DNA from: Linum tenue
Taxonomy: Eukaryota > Streptophyta > Magnoliopsida > Malpighiales > Linaceae
Length of the DNA: 64,000 nt
Assembly: GCA_946122785.1 (NCBI GenBank)
Contig: CAMGYJ010000002.1
Location: forward strand, 40,760,495-40,824,494
Reading direction: 5' to 3'
The notes under the pieces are model-generated. The model was not told the origin of the DNA and made no database searches. It worked only from the letters and a program-made list of their open reading frames with translations. Both the position numbers and the translations under genes were made by a program. This document shows, one piece after another, positions 1 through 9,489 of the stretch; the first letter of the stretch is position 1, and each line of letters starts with the position of its first letter.

Positions 1-85
1 TGTTGGTTGATTGAAATATTTAAGCTTACCTAGTGTCTGACTTGGTTTGCTTGGGGACAAGCAAACGGTTAAGTGTGGGGGAGTT
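1..85 (+). repeat. 3' internal end of an upstream copy of element A
   Basis: These bases match 4497-4581 with no difference that I can see. They hold the hairpin with 9-bp arms and a GGGA loop (45-66) and the polypurine tract AAGTGTGGGGGAG just before the LTR at 86. They are therefore the last internal bases of another copy of element A whose 3' LTR is the LTR at 86-1413. The rest of that copy lies outside the window. Confidence 0.9.
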
Positions 86-1413
86 TGATAGACCGATAAT
101 TACACATGTTTTCACCCCTATTCTGAAGCCGTTTGTGATGTGGAATCTCGTGTTTTAAGCCGATTTCACGCTAGGTTGTGTGTTTATGTCATATTTCAGG
201 TCCCGGCGTTGGAATCGAGGCGGAGAAACGAGTTCTGGGTCGAAAGGAGCCGAGTTGGGACTAAGGGGGCTGCAGGAGGAAAATACCCGGTCAGGTGGCC
301 ATATACCCGACCGGGTATTAACCAATTTTGGGCGCCCGAGAAGCAGAGAGGGGCCCGGGCACAGCAGTTAAATCCCCGGTCGGGGATTTTGGTGGTAGAC
401 CGGGGATTTTCACCTATTGTGGAACGGTGCGCTTCAATTATACCCGGTCGAGACCCAAAATACCCGACCGGGTATTTCGACCGGGTATCGCGAGGGCAGC
501 TGATAAAAGCCGATTTTGTGCGTTTTTGCAAGAGAGAGCTGGGTTTTGGATCCCAAACACCCAAGGGACGAACCAAAGAGAGAGAGGGCGATTTGAGGGC
601 ATTCTCGGAGTGGAATTGGAGGATTTCTTCGCCTTGGAAGCTCGAGGAACAAGCCCGGACTTGAAGACTGATCATCTGAAGATTCTTACTGCAGTCTCTC
701 TCTTCTCTATGGAGTAACTTCCCTTCACTTAGGTTTTGAGGAACCCTAGCTATGTTTGTTTGATTGGATGATTGTATGAGTACTCTGACTTGATAATCTT
801 GAGTTCATATTCAATCTATGCATGTTTTCACGATTCAATTCTGCTTTAGTCGAGATTATTGATTCTGCTTTGATCCTATGAGAGCGAATACCTGATTAGG
901 TCAATAGAGCACCATAGATTGATAGTAGTGGATCGATTGCTTTAGTCGAGGGTTGATTCACTGCTTTGTATCGATTGAGAACCTCATTCGATAGAGGGAA
1001 TCTAGTTCAGAACGCCTTGATCAGTTGTTCTAGAGAAGGATACGTCCCTCTAGGCAATTGACTCAAGAGGGCCTTGTTCCTTTAGTCGAGACTCAAGGTC
1101 TAGTCAAGGATTCTCCGCATTGTGAATGAAAGTGAAACACGTTAGAGATCATCAATCGTTAATCTGGCTAGTGGCTAGGGGGAATCATACCTAAGTGAGT
1201 TCCCAACCTGTAATTAGATTAACTTTAACTGTAGTTTGCTAGAGTAGTTTTAGTTCTTTCAACTTAAGCTGTTTTGCTAGATAACGAACTGAAGCTGAGT
1301 AATAGTAACTCTAGAGACCCGTGGATTCGATATTTATTACTTGAGCCACTATACTGCAGTCCCTTTCATTGGTTACACTTGGCCATTGTTAGGAGTTGTG
1401 TTTTAGCGAGTCA
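86..1413 (+). repeat. LTR of element A (left copy)
   Basis: The repeat begins TGATAGACCG after the purine tract and ends AGCGAGTCA, followed two bases later by the primer binding site. It serves as 5' LTR of A and as 3' LTR of the copy cut off at the window edge. The part at 280-490 carries palindromic CCCGACCGGG-type sites and a TATA-like box. Open frames inside it occur identically in the other LTR and do not look protein-coding. Confidence 0.9.
284..508 (+). promoter_or_regulatory. Palindrome cluster and TATA-like box in LTR A
   Basis: Repeated half-sites and palindromes lie here: TACCCGGTC (284), ATACCCGACCGGGTAT (303-318), AAATCCCC-N4-GGGGATTT (370-389), GACCGGGGAT (398), TACCCGGTCG (441), AATACCCGACCGGGTATT (459-476) and CGACCGGGTAT (478-488). 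They are followed by GATAAAAG near 501-508. I infer the U3 promoter. The same cluster is repeated at 4780-5004. Confidence 0.55.
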
Positions 1414-1419
1414 AGTTTT

Positions 1420-1437
1420 TGGCGCCGTTGCCGGGGA
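1420..1437 (+). other. Primer binding site, tRNA-Asp type
   Basis: TGGCGCCGTTGCCGGGGA is complementary to the 3' end of plant tRNA-Asp ending in CCA. It lies six bases after the left LTR. Athila-type gypsy elements commonly use this primer. Confidence 0.8.
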
Positions 1438-1549
1438 ATTTCTAGATTATTAGGAAAGGCAGAAGTTTGTTACTTTAGCGTTTTTCTTTTGTTTTCCACC
1501 CTTGCTTTTCACTTGGGTGTTTTTGTTTTTGTTGGTGCAGATCTGAATC

Positions 1550-2764
1550 ATGGATCCTCATGGCTTCTCCAACCATTGGGGGTATCCACCACCATCCGAG
1601 TGGTATTACCCCGAGACACCCTGGAGCAATCAAGGAGGAGAAGACTATGGATCCGGGTTCCAGTACCAACCCCCTTTCTATGGAGAACAATCTGACCCCT
1701 GGGCATATCAAGAACAATCTCATTACCAAGAAGACTTTCTCCCACAACCAGAAGGGCCATCAGCGTTGGAGTTACCCATGGCGGCCTTCACGGGCCATTC
1801 TGCAGAGCCATGCTACACCCCACAGCCAGATCCAAACTATGAACTGAAGCTTCTCCTGGAGCAGTTTGTTCGGGACTCCGAGAGACGCAATCGCAGAATG
1901 GATCTTCACATCCAAGCCCTCCCCTTTTCCGATCCCTCATATCTCCGTGATATGGAGGAGGCTGTTCAACGCTCAGCGAAGCAAACAGAGTGGGTTGAGC
2001 AAGTTTGTGCACAACTTGCTCAAGATCACCCTTCTGCTACCATACAAGAAGAGGACGAGGAAGAAGAAGGCTACAAGGACATTGTGGAGCACACAGAAGT
2101 TGTCACGGAGAGCTCCCGTGATGATCATGATCAGGAATGTCCTGTCGTAGCCGACCACCCTTTCCCACATCCCACACTGCGCTTTGAAGAGGTGGGCATG
2201 AGTGAGGAGATGCAAGAAGATCTCATGAAAGAAATTGCTTGGCAACTTGCTCTCCAATCCGTGCTAGAAGAAGAAGAGCAAGAAAGGGTGCAGAAAGAGG
2301 TTGTGGAGGATGACGAAAGCAAAGCAGGAGGAGTTCTTGATCATTTCCCAGGGGTGATACCACATGAAGAAGGAAGGGAGGTTGAAGGAGCAATTGGCGT
2401 CCAGGCCGAGGACGAAGTTGAGGTGGAAGAGGCTTGCACCGGCCATGAGTTACATGTGATATCTCCACCAAACTTCGAGGAATTGCTCAGCAAGGACCCA
2501 TTTGCAGTGTCTCTTTGCCAGACCAAGGCCACATCGACATCGGTCCCTCTTGGTGGACGCGATGGTGGCCAATCAATGCTGTCTTATCTGGTTTGGGGCA
2601 ATGAGACGAGAGAAGAGAAGAAGAGGTCTCGAGGGTGGAGACTTCATCTGCATCAAGTACACGAGCCTTCATCACCTGCCGCACCACATGCTCGTGACTT
2701 GAGACTCCACCTCATCGACGAGAACCTCAACTTCAAGGAGGTTCTAGCATGGACCGAAACTTAG
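1550..2764 (+). CDS. 404-aa acidic protein of a non-autonomous Athila-like element
   Basis: This is the only long ORF in element A, in the gag position 112 bases after the primer binding site. The N-terminal 65 residues are rich in Tyr, Pro and Gln (WGYPPPSEWYY, then YGEQSDPWAYQEQ) and resemble the low-complexity linker after the zinc knuckle of Athila-type gags. The middle (about 165-300) is strongly acidic, with runs of Glu. I see no capsid fold, zinc knuckle, protease DSG/DTG motif or RT motif. The frame is intact. It may be a degenerate gag or a protein peculiar to this family; I cannot assign a function. The start is the first ATG after the leader. Confidence 0.6.
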   Translation: MDPHGFSNHWGYPPPSEWYYPETPWSNQGGEDYGSGFQYQPPFYGEQSDPWAYQEQSHYQEDFLPQPEGPSALELPMAAFTGHSAEPCYTPQPDPNYELKLLLEQFVRDSERRNRRMDLHIQALPFSDPSYLRDMEEAVQRSAKQTEWVEQVCAQLAQDHPSATIQEEDEEEEGYKDIVEHTEVVTESSRDDHDQECPVVADHPFPHPTLRFEEVGMSEEMQEDLMKEIAWQLALQSVLEEEEQERVQKEVVEDDESKAGGVLDHFPGVIPHEEGREVEGAIGVQAEDEVEVEEACTGHELHVISPPNFEELLSKDPFAVSLCQTKATSTSVPLGGRDGGQSMLSYLVWGNETREEKKRSRGWRLHLHQVHEPSSPAAPHARDLRLHLIDENLNFKEVLAWTET

Positions 2765-3025
2765 GAGCCATCGTCCGGCTCACGACGTGAAAGAAGCGCT
2801 TGTTGGGAGGCAACCCAACCAGTCGGTTTGCATTTCTTTCCCTATTTCTCTTCGGTTGAGTCAGTTTTGTTCTTTGATTTTAGAGTCCATAACTCAACCT
2901 TTGTGAGATTTTGTGTGGTGTTTGTGTTTCGACCACTCTCTCCTCATGGAATGCACTGCCTGCCTCGTCCACCATCATTCACCCTTGACCCGGTAACATC
3001 GTTCCCCTTATCTCTCCCTCTACTC

Positions 3026-3060
3026 CATTGAGGGCAATGTCGTGCTTAAGTGTGGGGGGA
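3026..3060 (+). other. Upstream polypurine-tract-like motif of element A
   Basis: CATTGAGGGCAATG (a 5-bp stem with AGGG loop) is followed by CTTAAGTGTGGGGGGA. This resembles the terminal tract AAGTGTGGGGGAG at 4567, about 1.5 kb downstream. Counterparts are at 13427 in B, 26530 in D and 18878-18928 (minus) in E. Confidence 0.6.
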
Positions 3061-3093
3061 TGTTTTGTATCGGTTGGAATAATTACGATGGTG

Positions 3094-3141
3094 CTTGGAG
3101 CCTAGTCCGCTGTCCGAATCTTACGATTTGAGGGCTCCAAG
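3094..3141 (+). ncRNA. Conserved bulged hairpin (A copy)
   Basis: The outer arms CTTGGAGCC (3094-3102) and GGCTCCAAG (3133-3141) are complementary. The inner arms CGAATC (3115-3120) and GATTTG (3125-3130) also pair, with one G-T wobble. Related hairpins with changed but still pairing arms are at 11830, 11928, 13508, 26608 and 18791 (minus). This is a predicted RNA structure in the element transcript, not a proven RNA gene. Confidence 0.6.
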
Positions 3142-4540
3142 TACTGCTGTTTGATCATATTGGCACTGTGTTTTGATAGATGAGTTGATTGGTTTTTGAA
3201 TTAATGCATGCCAACTTGTTTGCGACTAGGACAACCTATGATGAGGACTGAGATGTGCAGTAGAACGATGTAGGGGTTCAGTTTTTCAACTGTTTGCTTG
3301 CCAACTGTGACTTGATCTGACTTGATCTGATTACTTGTTCTTGACATTCGTTTATGCATCTAGTTCAGGGTATCAGAATGTGAGATAGAGCATATAGGTA
3401 GCCATGTGAGATTTGAGCCTGCTCGTTTCTTTCTTGTGCGATAGATCCCTCTTCCATGATGTGTAGCATTCACGTTGTCACTAGCTAAGATGATGGGGGC
3501 ATAGGATTAGCCCACGCCCGAAACTGACTGTCCTGATATGTCATATCCCCTAGTCAGCCCCTTTGAGCCGTGTGTTATCCTTTCTTTTGGTCTATAATGG
3601 AAAAAATCACCCTTGTTGCATCTTTTAGAAGGTTCCACAGAGTGGTTTTATGTATTCTCTGCTGTTTCTGCTAAAGTCTATGTGAGTGTTGGAGGTAGTG
3701 CTTAAAAGTTGGGCAAGTGTTTGAAATTTATGCAGAAGTGGTGGCTCTCTTAAGAAATGAAAGAAAAATAAAGAAAAAAATTGAAAGCAAAAGAGAGCCA
3801 CTACTAAAAATCTGAATAATGCCCAGTAAGTAGTGTTTCTTAGCAGTCTGGCTTGGAAATGCTGTTGATTATGCCTCCTTCGCTTTTGTGCTCTTAAGAT
3901 ATTGAGTAATGCAGAATAGCAGAAAGAAAATGCAGGGTTGTTTGACTGTGATTGTGTGTTTGGAAAATGTGGAACCTTTTTGCTATGAATACTTCCACCA
4001 CCTAAAAGGCCTTTTCCCCATGTCCAAGACCCTAGCCAGTCATTTGAACCTGTGTCTAAGACCTCCTGATTAGTTAGTGGTGACACCCCATATGTGAACT
4101 CTAGCATTTAGAGGCTGCCATCATGGTGAAGAGATGATAGGGATTGAGAGAAATAGCATGCGCATCTTTCGCATCAAAATTGTCCTGACCCCACTGGTCG
4201 AGAGTGAGTGATTCATTTTCATTTTCTATATGCTCTTGTACCCCGGTGAGGACCTAGATTGCTCGGTCTCTATTCTGATATTTTGAGTTGGATGCATGAG
4301 TTGACTGTTTTGAGTAAGTGGTTGAATCAAGTCTAGGTTGGCCAGTGAACAGACGGGAGACTCTTCCTTTACTCGATTTGCTGCACTCGAATGTCCTTTG
4401 TGGTGGTTGTCCAGGTTGTTATTGAGGTTGTGCATGTATTGATGTTTGAAAACCAGTGCGATTCACGTGTTTTGTGCCTTTATGACTTGTCCCCAATGTT
4501 GGTTGATTGAAATATTTAAGCTTACCTAGTGTCTGACTTG

Positions 4541-4581
4541 GTTTGCTTGGGGACAAGCAAACGGTTAAGTGTGGGGGAGTT
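4541..4581 (+). other. GGGA-loop hairpin and terminal polypurine tract of A
   Basis: GTTTGCTTG (4541-4549), loop GGGA, CAAGCAAAC (4554-4562) form a perfect 9-bp stem. Four bases later comes AAGTGTGGGGGAG (4567-4579), the presumed primer for plus-strand DNA synthesis, directly before the LTR. The same hairpin and tract occur at 45-85, 14942-14982, 17144-17189 (minus) and 28040-28078. Confidence 0.75.
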
Positions 4582-5909
4582 TGATAGACCGATAATTACA
4601 CATGTTTTCACCCCTATTCTGAAGCCGTTTGTGATGTGGAATCTCGTGTTTTAAGCCGATTTCACGCTAGGTTGTGTGTTTATGTCATATTTCAGGTCCC
4701 GGCGTTGGAATCGAGGCGGAGAAACGAGTTCTGGGTCGAAAGGAGCCGAGTTGGGACTAAGGGGGCTGCAGGAGGAAAATACCCGGTCAGGTGGCCATAT
4801 ACCCGACCGGGTATTAACCAATTTTGGGCGCCCGAGAAGCAGAGAGGGGCCCGGGCACAGCAGTTAAATCCCCGGTCGGGGATTTTGGTGGTAGACCGGG
4901 GATTTTCACCTATTGTGGAACGGTGCGCTTCAATTATACCCGGTCGAGACCCAAAATACCCGACCGGGTATTTCGACCGGGTATCGCGAGGGCAGCTGAT
5001 AAAAGCCGATTTTGTGCGTTTTTGCAAGAGAGAGCTGGGTTTTGGATCCCAAACACCCAAGGGACGAACCAAAGAGAGAGAGGGCGATTTGAGGGCATTC
5101 TCGGAGTGGAATTGGAGGATTTCTTCGCCTTGGAAGCTCGAGGAACAAGCCCGGACTTGAAGACTGATCATCTGAAGATTCTTACTGCAGTCTCTCTCTT
5201 CTCTATGGAGTAACTTCCCTTCACTTAGGTTTTGAGGAACCCTAGCTATGTTTGTTTGATTGGATGATTGTATGAGTACTCTGACTTGATAATCTTGAGT
5301 TCATATTCAATCTATGCATGTTTTCACGATTCAATTCTGCTTTAGTCGAGATTATTGATTCTGCTTTGATCCTATGAGAGCGAATACCTGATTAGGTCAA
5401 TAGAGCACCATAGATTGATAGTAGTGGATCGATTGCTTTAGTCGAGGGTTGATTCACTGCTTTGTATCGATTGAGAACCTCATTCGATAGAGGGAATCTA
5501 GTTCAGAACGCCTTGATCAGTTGTTCTAGAGAAGGATACGTCCCTCTAGGCAATTGACTCAAGAGGGCCTTGTTCCTTTAGTCGAGACTCAAGGTCTAGT
5601 CAAGGATTCTCCGCATTGTGAATGAAAGTGAAACACGTTAGAGATCATCAATCGTTAATCTGGCTAGTGGCTAGGGGGAATCATACCTAAGTGAGTTCCC
5701 AACCTGTAATTAGATTAACTTTAACTGTAGTTTGCTAGAGTAGTTTTAGTTCTTTCAACTTAAGCTGTTTTGCTAGATAACGAACTGAAGCTGAGTAATA
5801 GTAACTCTAGAGACCCGTGGATTCGATATTTATTACTTGAGCCACTATACTGCAGTCCCTTTCATTGGTTACACTTGGCCATTGTTAGGAGTTGTGTTTT
5901 AGCGAGTCA
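4582..5909 (+). repeat. LTR of element A (right copy)
   Basis: This matches 86-1413 over 1328 bp with no difference found by eye. It ends AGCGAGTCA at 5909. The next bases belong to an inverted LTR relic of a related element. Confidence 0.9.
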
Positions 5910-6178
5910 CTTCACGACGGGGACCCATCCTGTTTCTCAGACGCCAAAACCACTTTTCCCCGGTCCGCTCAAAATAATACCCGGCCGGGTATTTTTCTCC
6001 TCCAGCATACTTCGACCCAAACGTGCTCCTTTCGACCCGAAACTCGTTTCTTCGCCTCGATTCCAACCCCGGGCACTGAAATATGACATAAACGCACAAC
6101 CTCGCGTGAAATCGGCTTAAAACACGATAATCAACCTCTCAAACGGCTCAAGAATAGGGGTAAAAACAGGTGTAATGA
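5910..6178 (-). repeat. Inverted LTR fragment of a family-A relative
   Basis: Read on the minus strand, this stretch aligns with the first quarter of LTR A: the segment from CACCCCTATTC through TTTCAGGTCCC and GAATCGAGGCG. It has many substitutions. It carries a perfect 18-bp palindrome AATACCCGGCCGGGTATT at 5976-5993, matching the CCCGACCGGG theme of LTR A. It abuts LTR A on the left and B gag on the right, so it is a rearranged remnant and not a complete LTR. Confidence 0.75.
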
Positions 6179-6179
6179 T

Positions 6180-7298
6180 TTGGTGGTATCTAAACTGGTT
6201 TCAGCCATCGATCGGTCTGGAATGATTTCAAGTACAGGACAGCAGCAGGTGATGCACTGCCAGTGGTGTGAAAGCTCCCATCACACTGTGGAGGACTGTC
6301 AAGCGATAAGGGAGTCGACTACTCCCAGGAGCAGGTGGACTTCATCGGTAATGCCAGACTTTTCGACCCCTACAGCAACACTTACAACGAGGGGTGGCGC
6401 CAGCATCCCAACTTCTCCTGGGGTGGGACAAATCCTAGACCACCAGTCTCCCAGGGACCACCAGGCTTCCAGAGGCCTCCTTACCAGCATAGACAAGGGC
6501 AATTTCAGCAGCAACAACCTCTTTACCCGCGCAGACAGGGGCCAGTTCCTCCTTAGTCACAGGTGCGGCCATTTCAGCAGTGAGGTGCAGCCCTCGCAGC
6601 CCCCAGTACAGAGTGATCCGATGGTCAATTTGCGAGATCTGGTGGGTTCTCTGGCAACCTCCAGTGCGAATAAGTTCAATAATATTGAGCAGTTCATGGA
6701 GAAGGCTTCAGGTAAATTCTTGGAGCTAGAAGCTGGCCAGAGAAACACGCAGGCTATGCTGTGGGATATCCAGATCCAGCTTGGGAGTGTGGCACAAGTT
6801 GTAGCCCAGAGGACTCTTGGTACTTTACCCGGTCAGACCATCCCTCACCCGCAGGACCCAAATGAGCACTGCAAGGCCATTACTACCAGGAGTGGCAAGG
6901 TGACTACTGATCCACCTGTCCGGGCACAGGAGAGAGAGACCCTTGCTTCAGCACTTCCTGCTAACGAAGAAGAAATTGAGAAGGAGGTTGAGGTGCCTGC
7001 AACCAGTGGTGAAGGAGTATGTACCGCAACTTCCCTTTCCTACTCGGTTGCACAAAGACAGACTGGAGACTAAGTTTGCCAAGTTCATGGAAATGCTGAA
7101 GCAGGTAAACATCAGTATGCCTTCGTGGAGGCATTATCGAAGATGCCCAAGTATGCTAAGTTCATGAAGGATCTCCTCACCAACAAGAGGAAGCTTGGGG
7201 AGCTGTCGACGGTGATGCTCAATGAGGAGTGTTCTTCCATCCTGCAGAACAAGCTACCAGAGAAGCGCAAAGACCCAGGGAGGTTTACTATCCCTTGA
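6180..7298 (+). pseudogene. gag remnant (zinc knuckle and linker), element B
   Basis: The 3' half of a gypsy gag is recognisable. The zinc knuckle CQWCESSHHTVEDC (CX2CX4HX4C) is at about 6262-6303. A frameshift between about 6300 and 6335 moves the following NPYSNTY-type repeat region (DPYSNTYNEGWRQHPNFSWGG) to another frame. The coiled segment around KFNNIEQFMEK (near 6675) follows in the first frame. Another frameshift near 7000 precedes the conserved KFMEMLKQVNIS block. The capsid part upstream is absent. In an intact element this would be the coat protein of virus-like particles. The same blocks occur in D (22460-23230) and E. Confidence 0.75.
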
Positions 7299-8942
7299 AT
7301 GATTGGTAGTTTGCATATAGGAAAGTCCTTGGCGGATTTAGGCGCTAGCATAAATGTCATTCCATATAAACTGTTTAAAAATCTAGGCCTAGGTGAACCC
7401 AGTAATACTAGGATGAGTATTCAACTTGCTGATAGATCCATTGTGCATCCTAGGGGCATTGTAGAGGACTTGATAGTCGTAGTAGGGCCATTCTCATATC
7501 CTGTTGATTTTGTGATTCTTGATATAAAGGAGGATGTGGATGTACCTTTAATACTGGGTAGACCTTTTCTCTCCACCGCCAAGGCGCTTATTGGAGTGAA
7601 TGATGGGAAATTAATTTTGCGGGCTGTGGGTGAACAAATCACCTTCTCTGTTTCTGATAATATGAAACAACCCCAGCTCAATGATGATCTAGACTACTGT
7701 GATGTTATTGCTGATTTTGAGACCGCACTCGCCATCCTCGAGCGTTGTCTTTTGCTAGGGGAACAGGCATCGCAGGAGTTGCAGCAGGAGGAGCAGCTCG
7801 TGGAGCTAGACGGAGTTGCGATCGAGGGGCGAGAGAAACCATTTAAGTCGATCCCTATCTCGGCCCGGATCGCCAGATCATTGGAGGAGCCACCAGAGCT
7901 GGAGCTTAAGCCCCTCCCCTCTCACCTAGAGTATGTTTTTATCCGGGAGGGGAATAAGCTCCCGGTCATTATCAGCTCGGATCTGACACCCGAGCAGAAG
8001 AACAGGCTGGTGGCTCTGCTGCAGAAGTATGCCCGGGCCATGGCGTGGAAGATAACAGATATCAGAGGCATTAGCCCATCCTTCTGCTCCCACAGAATTC
8101 TGATGCAGGATAAGGTTAAGCTAGCTAGACAGCCGCAGTGGAGATTGACTCCTAACTTGGAGGTAGTGGTCCGGGCAGAGATTGTGAAGTTAATGGATGC
8201 AGGGATCATCTTTGCTATATCTGATAGCAAGTGGGTCAGCCCCATTCAGGTGGTCCCGAAGAAAGGCGGGATGACTGTGGTCCCGAATGAGAAGAACGAG
8301 CTGATCCCGTTGCGGACCGTGACTGGCTGGAGAGTATGCATCGATTACAGGCGCCTGAACGATGCCACCAGGAAGGACCATTTTCCCCTACCTCTCATTG
8401 ATCAGATGCTGGAGTGGTTGGCTGGCCATGAGTTTTATTGCTTCCTAGATGGCATGTCTGGTTATTTCCAGATTCCTATCGCGCCAGAGGATCAGGCGAA
8501 TACCACAGTCACTTGCCTCTTCGGTACTTTTGCTTAACGGAGGATTCCATTCGTCCTGTGTAATGCACCAACGACCTTCCAGAGATGCATGCTGGCGATC
8601 TTCGACCGACTGGTCGGAGAGATCGTGGAGGTCTTCATGGATGACTTCTCGGTTTACGGAGACTCCTTCACTCATTGTCTCAATAACTTGGAAATCGTTC
8701 TGAAGAGGTGCGAGGAGACTAATCTGGCACTTAGCTGGGAGAAGTGCAATTTTATGGTTCGTGAGGGGATTGTGCTCGGACACAAGATCTTCAAGCAGGG
8801 GATTGAGGTAGATCGCGTGAAGATTGAGACGATGAGCAAACTACCTCCTCCCATTTCTATGAATGGGCTCCGCAGCTTTCTGGGCACGCAGGTTTCTATA
8901 GGCGGTTTATTAAAGATTTCTCAAAAAATGCCATGCCTCTGA
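7299..8942 (+). pseudogene. Protease and reverse transcriptase remnant, element B
   Basis: The aspartic protease is read from about 7310, with active site DLGAS at residues 14-18 and the second conserved block LILGRPFLSTAKA near residue 85. A linker leads to RT, which has the finger/palm blocks VPKKGGM (about 8257), WRVCIDYRRLNDATRKDHFPLP and DGMSGYFQIPIAP. An in-frame TAA at 8535-8537 interrupts GTFAYR, where the family has Tyr. The frame then continues through the catalytic FMDDF (about 8635) and VYGDSF to the connection block LRSFLG. A frameshift near 8888 ends it. RT and protease would act in the particle. The single stop and late frameshift mean that no active enzyme is made. Confidence 0.85.
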
Positions 8943-9489
8943 ACAAGATACTAGAGAAGCATGCACCATTCCAGTTCACTCCTGCGTGCACAGCTCCATT
9001 TGATACATTGAAGGAGAAGCTTACCCATGCGGTCAGAGCAGTTATGGGCCAGAGACGCGATAAGCACTTCCAGCCCATCTACTACGCGTCGAAGACCTTG
9101 AACGATGCACAGGAGAATTACACCACCACTGAGAAGAAGCTACTGTGGTGTATGCATTTGATAAGTTCCGACCATATCTGGTGCTCTCCCATGTGGTGGT
9201 CTACACAGATCACTCGACGATTCGCTATCTGATGAGCAAGGCTGATGCAAAGCCTAAGCTCATCCTCTGGATCCTGCTTCTGCAAGAATTTGATATCGAG
9301 ATCCGGGACAAGAAGGGAGCCGAGAATGTTGCTGTAGATCATCTATCACGGTTGGAAGCCCTTCCGGTGGACAACTTCATGGAAGAGATCGATGTCTCCT
9401 TCCCGGGTGAGCGATTGCTGGCGATGACATTGGTGGACAGCATGGCCCCTTGGTATTCTGACTTTGCCAATTTTCTGGTAGGCAAGTAG
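8933..9489 (+). pseudogene. RNase H remnant with internal deletion, element B
   Basis: KNAMPLNKILEKHAPFQF and AFDTLKEKL are followed abruptly by GAVMGQRRDKHFQPIYYASKTLNDAQ. The usual segment between them, which carries the first catalytic Asp (CDASD in relatives), is missing. I estimate 60-90 bp lost near 9027-9045. A further frameshift near 9145 moves the last half ([36 protein letters not shown]) to another frame, which runs to the stop at 9489. RNase H would degrade the RNA strand during reverse transcription. Here it is inactive. Confidence 0.8.

Larger units (their letters stand above)
2765..4581 (+). other. Conserved 3' noncoding module of element A
   Basis: About 1.8 kb without credible coding. 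In order it holds: a short hairpin GTTGGG-AGGCAA-CCCAAC (2802-2819); a purine tract near 3050; a bulged hairpin (3094-3141); a block at about 3400-3480 containing GATAGATCCCTCTTCCATGA; a block with CCCATGTCCAAGACC near 4018; a CCCCACTGGTCGAGAGTGAG block near 4191; and CCCCGGTGAGGACC near 4241. Recognisable versions of these blocks occur in the same order in B, D and E. Conservation among elements with different coding content suggests a cis function such as packaging, RNA stability or second-strand priming. Confidence 0.7.
86..5909 (+). mobile_element. Element A: short non-autonomous Athila-like LTR retrotransposon
   Basis: Two 1328-bp direct repeats (86-1413 and 4582-5909) flank a 3.2-kb interior. 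The interior has a tRNA-Asp type primer binding site, one 404-codon ORF, a long 3' noncoding module and a polypurine tract. No protease, reverse transcriptase or integrase is present, so the element must be mobilised in trans. The LTRs start TGATAG and end AGTCA. The sequence before the left LTR is the internal 3' end of another copy, so no target-site duplication can be tested here. The 3' module closely resembles that of element B, a plausible autonomous relative. The apparently perfect LTR identity implies very recent activity or recombination. Confidence 0.85.

Noticed and set aside
140..675. Long open frames on both strands inside LTR A (also at 4636-5171)
   Set aside because: They exist identically in both LTR copies, overlap the palindrome cluster and leader, and show no protein motif. 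GC-rich repeated motifs keep several frames open by chance.
1420..1437. tRNA gene suggested by the GGCGCCGTTGCCGGGG match
   Set aside because: Only the 18-base complement of the tRNA 3' end is present, which makes it a primer binding site.
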